From Actinophytocola gossypii (GTDB lineage: Bacteria; Actinomycetota; Actinomycetes; Mycobacteriales; Pseudonocardiaceae): a DNA stretch of 64,000 bases. Location of the stretch: positions 340,047 through 404,046 of the forward strand of contig NZ_JAFFZE010000016.1 in the NCBI RefSeq assembly GCF_025165815.1. Direction: 5' to 3'. Under the pieces are notes generated by a model, which ran no database searches, was not told the DNA's origin, and saw only the letters and a program-made list of their open reading frames with translations. Shown here piece by piece: positions 61,281-64,000 of the stretch; within the stretch, counting starts at the first letter, position 1, and the number at the start of each line of letters is the position of its first letter. The position numbers were made by a program, and so were the translations under genes.

Positions 61281-62714
61281 TCAGAGAATCGCACCCGGCG
61301 TGTATTTCGCCGCGTCCGCGTGCCGGCCGGTGACCTCGCCGACCCGCTTGACCACGGCCGCCACCTGCGCGCCCGCCACCCCGGTGAACGACAGGCGGTC
61401 GGCGAGCAGCGCGTCGAGCCCTGGCCGGTCGAGCGGGATCCGGTCGTCGGCGGCCAGGCGGTCGAGCAGGTCGTTGCGCTCGATTCCGCGCTCGCGCATG
61501 GCCAGCGCCACCGCGACCGCGTGCTCCTTGATCGCCTCGTGCGCGGTCTCCCGGCCGACGCCGGCGCGCACGGACGCGATCAGGACCTTCGTGGTGGCGA
61601 GGAACGGCAGGTACCGGTCCAGCTCGCGGGCGATCACCGCCGGGTACGCGCCGAACGAGTCGAGCACGGTGAGGAACGTCTCGAACAGGCCGTCGAGCGC
61701 GAAGAACGCGTCCGGCAGCGCGACGCGGCGCACCACCGAGCAGGACACGTCACCCTCGTTCCACTGGTCACCGGCCAGCTCGCCGACCATCGAGGCGTAG
61801 CCGCGCAGGATCACCGCGAACCCGTTGACCCGCTCGCTGGAACGGGTGTTCATCTTGTGCGGCATCGCCGAGCTGCCGACCTGCCCGGCGCGGAAGCCCT
61901 CGGTGGCCAGCTCGTGCCCGACCATCAGCCGGATCGTCTTCGCCAGCGACGACGGCGCGGCCGCCAGCTGGACCAGCGTGGACACCACGTCGTGGTCCAG
62001 CGAGCGCGGATACACCTGGCCGACCGAGTCGAACACCCTGGTGAACCCCAGGTACTCGGCGATCCGCCGCTGGAAGGCGTCCAGCGCGGAGACGTCCCCG
62101 TCGAACAGGGCGAGCATGTCCTGCCCGGTGCCGACCGGGCCCTGCACACCGCGCAGCGGATAGCGCTCGATCAGCCCGTCCAGCCGTTCGAACGCCACCA
62201 GCAGTTCCTCGGCGGCCGAGGCGAACCGCTTGCCGAGCGTGGTGGCCTGCGCGGCGACGTTGTGCGAGCGGCCGGCCATGACCAGGTCGGCGTGCTCGGC
62301 GGCGAGCGCGGCCAGCCGGGCCAGCACGGCGACCGCGCGGTCACGAACCAGCACCAGCGAGTCGCGGACCTGGAGCTGCTCGACGTTCTCGGTGAGGTCG
62401 CGGGAGGTCATGCCCTTGTGCACGTGCTCGTGCCCGGCCAGCGCGTTGAACTCCTCGATCCGGGCCTTCACGTCGTGCAGCGTCACCCGCTCGCGGGCCG
62501 CGATCGACTCCAGGTCGACCTGGTCGACGACGCGCTCGTAGTCGACCAGCACCCCGTCCGGGACCTCGGCCCCGAGCGCGGACTGGGCCCGCAGGACCGC
62601 GAGCCACAGCCGCCGCTCCAGGACGATCTTGTGCTCCGGCGACCACAGGGTGGCGAGCTCCGCGGAGGCGTAGCGACCGGCGAGCACGTTGGGGATGCGC
62701 GGCTTGACTGTCAC
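61281..62714 (-). CDS. purB: Adenylosuccinate lyase
   Basis: A 477-residue lyase used twice in purine synthesis (SAICAR to AICAR, and adenylosuccinate to AMP). The fumarase-superfamily signature GSSAMPHKMN is near 276-285 with the catalytic Ser; HKGMTSRDLTEN and AGRSHNVAAQATTLG (catalytic His region) are also present. GTG start eight bases after TAGGCT, without a ribosome site, so probably leaderless. Confidence 0.96.
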   Translation of the reverse strand: MTVKPRIPNVLAGRYASAELATLWSPEHKIVLERRLWLAVLRAQSALGAEVPDGVLVDYERVVDQVDLESIAARERVTLHDVKARIEEFNALAGHEHVHKGMTSRDLTENVEQLQVRDSLVLVRDRAVAVLARLAALAAEHADLVMAGRSHNVAAQATTLGKRFASAAEELLVAFERLDGLIERYPLRGVQGPVGTGQDMLALFDGDVSALDAFQRRIAEYLGFTRVFDSVGQVYPRSLDHDVVSTLVQLAAAPSSLAKTIRLMVGHELATEGFRAGQVGSSAMPHKMNTRSSERVNGFAVILRGYASMVGELAGDQWNEGDVSCSVVRRVALPDAFFALDGLFETFLTVLDSFGAYPAVIARELDRYLPFLATTKVLIASVRAGVGRETAHEAIKEHAVAVALAMRERGIERNDLLDRLAADDRIPLDRPGLDALLADRLSFTGVAGAQVAAVVKRVGEVTGRHADAAKYTPGAIL

Positions 62715-62722
62715 GTCGGGCC

Positions 62723-62728
62723 AGCCTA
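62723..62728 (-). promoter_or_regulatory. -10 box TAGGCT for purB
   Basis: Minus-strand TAGGCT, eight bases, then GTG 62714. Its first three bases coincide with the stop of the upstream gene remnant. Confidence 0.55.
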
Positions 62729-62893
62729 GCCGCCCGGTCGGAAGCGCAGGTCGCGGTCGGACACCAGGTTCCGCAGGAGGTGATTAACCCCATGTCGTCG
62801 GTGCCGTTGAGGGTGACCTCGGCGACCAGGCCGTCGGGGTCCAGCCGGGTCGCGGGGGCGCGGGCGAACTCGCGGAACCGGACACTGGCCGCT
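62726..62893 (-). pseudogene. Unidentified gene remnant with a frameshift
   Basis: On the minus strand, coding-looking sequence VRFREFARAPATRLDPDGLV and AEVTLNGTDDM is followed, after a frame change near 62785-62795, by VNHLLRNLVSDRDLRFRPGG and a stop. The two parts together look like the C-terminus of one protein whose front part is missing. I do not recognise the family. Confidence 0.35.
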
Positions 62894-63057
62894 CACGGCC
62901 AGAGGGTGGAAAGGGTTGCCAGCGTGACGAGCACGGCGAGGGTGACCGCGAGCCGGAGCGCTCTGCGGTGGCGCGCGGCCCTGGCGACCAGCGCGTCGAG
63001 GTCGAGCAGCAGTGCCGGCTCGTCCAGCCGGACCTCGCGCAACCGGTCCTCGATCAC
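62893..63057 (-). CDS. 54-residue membrane protein in the sigma-factor operon
   Basis: A short protein: VIEDRLREVRLDEPALLLDL, a basic stretch (ARAARHRRALRL) and a C-terminal membrane helix (AVTLAVLVTLATLSTLWP). GTG start eight bases after the stop of the membrane protein gene at 63066, so it is probably the third gene of that operon. No family is recognised; a small regulator or partner of the membrane protein is possible. Confidence 0.55.
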   Translation of the reverse strand: MIEDRLREVRLDEPALLLDLDALVARAARHRRALRLAVTLAVLVTLATLSTLWP

Positions 63058-63065
63058 GGCGGTGC

Positions 63066-63863
63066 CTACAGGCCGAGTGCCGGGTCCACGGCGAGCCGGG
63101 CGAGCTGCTCGGCGGTCACCGGCATGGGTGGCGTGCTCATGGGCAGGGTGGCGGCGGGGTCGTAGTCGTAGCCGACGACCGAGACCACCGAACCGTCCCG
63201 GCGGAAGTGGTAGACGGCCAGGATCGTGATGGGTGGGTCGCCCCTCCCGGTCCGCACGTCGACGGCCAGCACCTGGCCCCCGCGCTCGGTGTCGAGGGTC
63301 TCGCAGCCGTCCGGGTCGGGGACGCACACCTCGTCGGGGCCCTCGGAGTGCGCGCCGGGGGCGTAGACGTTGACGCCGAGCGCGAAGCGGTTGCCGTCGA
63401 GGGTGTAGTGGGCGAAGGAGGTCAGGTAGCCCTGGCCGTCGTCGACGTCACCCGCTGCCTCGCCGGCGAACGGCGCGACCTCGACGTCGGTGGCGCCGGG
63501 CAGCACGGTGGGCGCGACGTCGCCGAGGAACGCGCGCATCTGGTCGCCTCGGCGGTACAGCTCGGCGGCGGTGTGCACCCGGGGCTCGACGTCCGGCGGC
63601 GGCCAGGGCGGCGGGGTCGGTGCGGTGGTCGTCGAGGTGGTCACGGGGGGCGCGGCCGGGGCGAGGTCGTCGCGGGGGCCGATGGCGGCCGGCAGGGTCA
63701 CCGCGGCGACCGCGACCGCCGCCGTCGCCAGGCTCACCGCCACCAGCGCCCGGCGGCGGACCTGGCGGCGCGCGGTGGCCATCAGCGCGTCCGGGTCGAG
63801 ACGCAGCGGCGGCTCCCCGGCCACCGCGTTGGCCAGTCCGTCCCGAACGTCCTGCTCGGTCAC
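63066..63863 (-). CDS. Membrane protein coupled to a SigE-family sigma factor
   Basis: A 265-residue single-pass protein. Cytosolic N-terminus with EPPLRLDPDALMATARRQVRRR (shared with the 33903-34721 protein), membrane helix (about 41-62), Thr/Pro linker, and an external domain (FLGDVAPTVLPGATDVEVAP, VCVPDPDGCETLDT with two Cys). GTG start overlaps the sigma factor stop (GTGA). A membrane regulator of the sigma factor is inferred. Confidence 0.78.
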   Translation of the reverse strand: MTEQDVRDGLANAVAGEPPLRLDPDALMATARRQVRRRALVAVSLATAAVAVAAVTLPAAIGPRDDLAPAAPPVTTSTTTAPTPPPWPPPDVEPRVHTAAELYRRGDQMRAFLGDVAPTVLPGATDVEVAPFAGEAAGDVDDGQGYLTSFAHYTLDGNRFALGVNVYAPGAHSEGPDEVCVPDPDGCETLDTERGGQVLAVDVRTGRGDPPITILAVYHFRRDGSVVSVVGYDYDPAATLPMSTPPMPVTAEQLARLAVDPALGL

Positions 63864-64000
63864 GTCACGACCCTCCCCGCGGTCGGGCCCAACTCCTCGG
63901 CCGAGAGCCGGGCGACCGAGGCCCGCAGGGTGTCCAGGCCGCGGGCCGTCTGGCTCTTCACGGTGCCCTCCGAGCAGCCGAGCACCGCCGCGGTCTCGGC
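63860..64000 (-). CDS. SigE-family ECF sigma factor, 3' part only
   Basis: The last 46 codons of a sigma factor running off the right edge. Region 4 helix-turn-helix is visible (AETAAVLGCSEGTVKSQTAR, then GLDTLRASVARL). It matches the C-terminal part of the complete sigma factor at 33397-33906. Its stop overlaps the start of the membrane protein gene. Confidence 0.88.
   Translation of the reverse strand, partial: AETAAVLGCSEGTVKSQTARGLDTLRASVARLSAEELGPTAGRVVT

Overview
The window is GC-rich chromosomal DNA of a mycothiol-producing actinomycete, most likely a member of the Pseudonocardiaceae. The signs are mshD next to glnR, ESX-type secreted proteins with EspG-like partners, DUF3558 lipoproteins, an XRE/DUF397 pair, frequent GTG starts, four-base ATGA/GTGA overlaps and many leaderless promoters. 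Gene order from about 7.6 to 19 kb (mshD, glnR, lmeA, rhodanese, DUF1416, nitrobindin-like, pabC, DUF3073) and the purF-purM and purS-purQ-purL blocks match the M. tuberculosis Rv0803-Rv0820 neighbourhood as I remember it. No rRNA, tRNA, intact transposase or CRISPR array was found.

Region by region. 1-3.3 kb: a secretion cassette on the minus strand (small ESX-like protein, DUF3558 lipoprotein, PPE-like protein, EspG-like protein) with a second DUF3558 copy. 3.4-7.6 kb: the phosphate importer pstSCAB behind a two-unit PHO box. 7.6-9.2 kb: mshD and glnR. 9.3-12.4 kb: a hydrolase, lmeA, then a sulfur operon (rhodanese, DUF1416) preceded by a leaderless cysteine-containing leader peptide. 12.4-19 kb: a 33-residue membrane peptide, nitrobindin-like protein, SUFU-domain protein, pabC, a Fur-family regulator with ygfZ, a BKACE enzyme, an RsiG-type anti-sigma factor and DUF3073. 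19-26.7 kb: a cyclitol (inositol-like) operon of two catabolic enzymes, a dehydrogenase and an ABC importer, divergent from a LacI regulator with a clear operator between them. 27.4-29.6 kb: an EspC-like protein and a DUF1023 hydrolase. 29.7-33.2 kb: a DinB-like protein, purF and purM, ending in a long palindromic element. 33.4-36.7 kb: a sigma factor with a membrane partner, arfB, a methyltransferase, an S4 protein and an SCP-like protein.

36.7-40.5 kb: a second secretion cassette (EspG-like, PPE-like, ESX-like, DUF3558). 40.5-46 kb: a PAS-GGDEF-EAL protein, a secreted GH25 lysozyme, a YGG-rich membrane protein and a pentapeptide-like membrane protein. 46-47.7 kb: a zinc alcohol dehydrogenase divergent from a TetR regulator. 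47.8-51 kb: purS-purQ-purL. 51.1-52.6 kb: an XRE/DUF397 pair and a decayed MmyB-type regulator. 52.6-58.9 kb: a second sigma/membrane pair, an epimerase, a GMC oxidoreductase, an aldehyde dehydrogenase, a metallo-hydrolase and a 22-bp repeat array. 58.9-64 kb: a DUF2334 deacetylase, a SAM hydrolase, a MOSC protein, purB and a third sigma/membrane operon that runs off the right end.

Recurring themes are proteins exported by type VII secretion (three small proteins with YxxxD/E tails, two PPE-like proteins sharing a C-terminal motif, two EspG-like proteins, but no secretion machinery in the window), purine synthesis, c-di-GMP signalling (a GGDEF-EAL enzyme and an RsiG-type protein), and three SigE-family sigma factors each translationally overlapped by a membrane protein gene.
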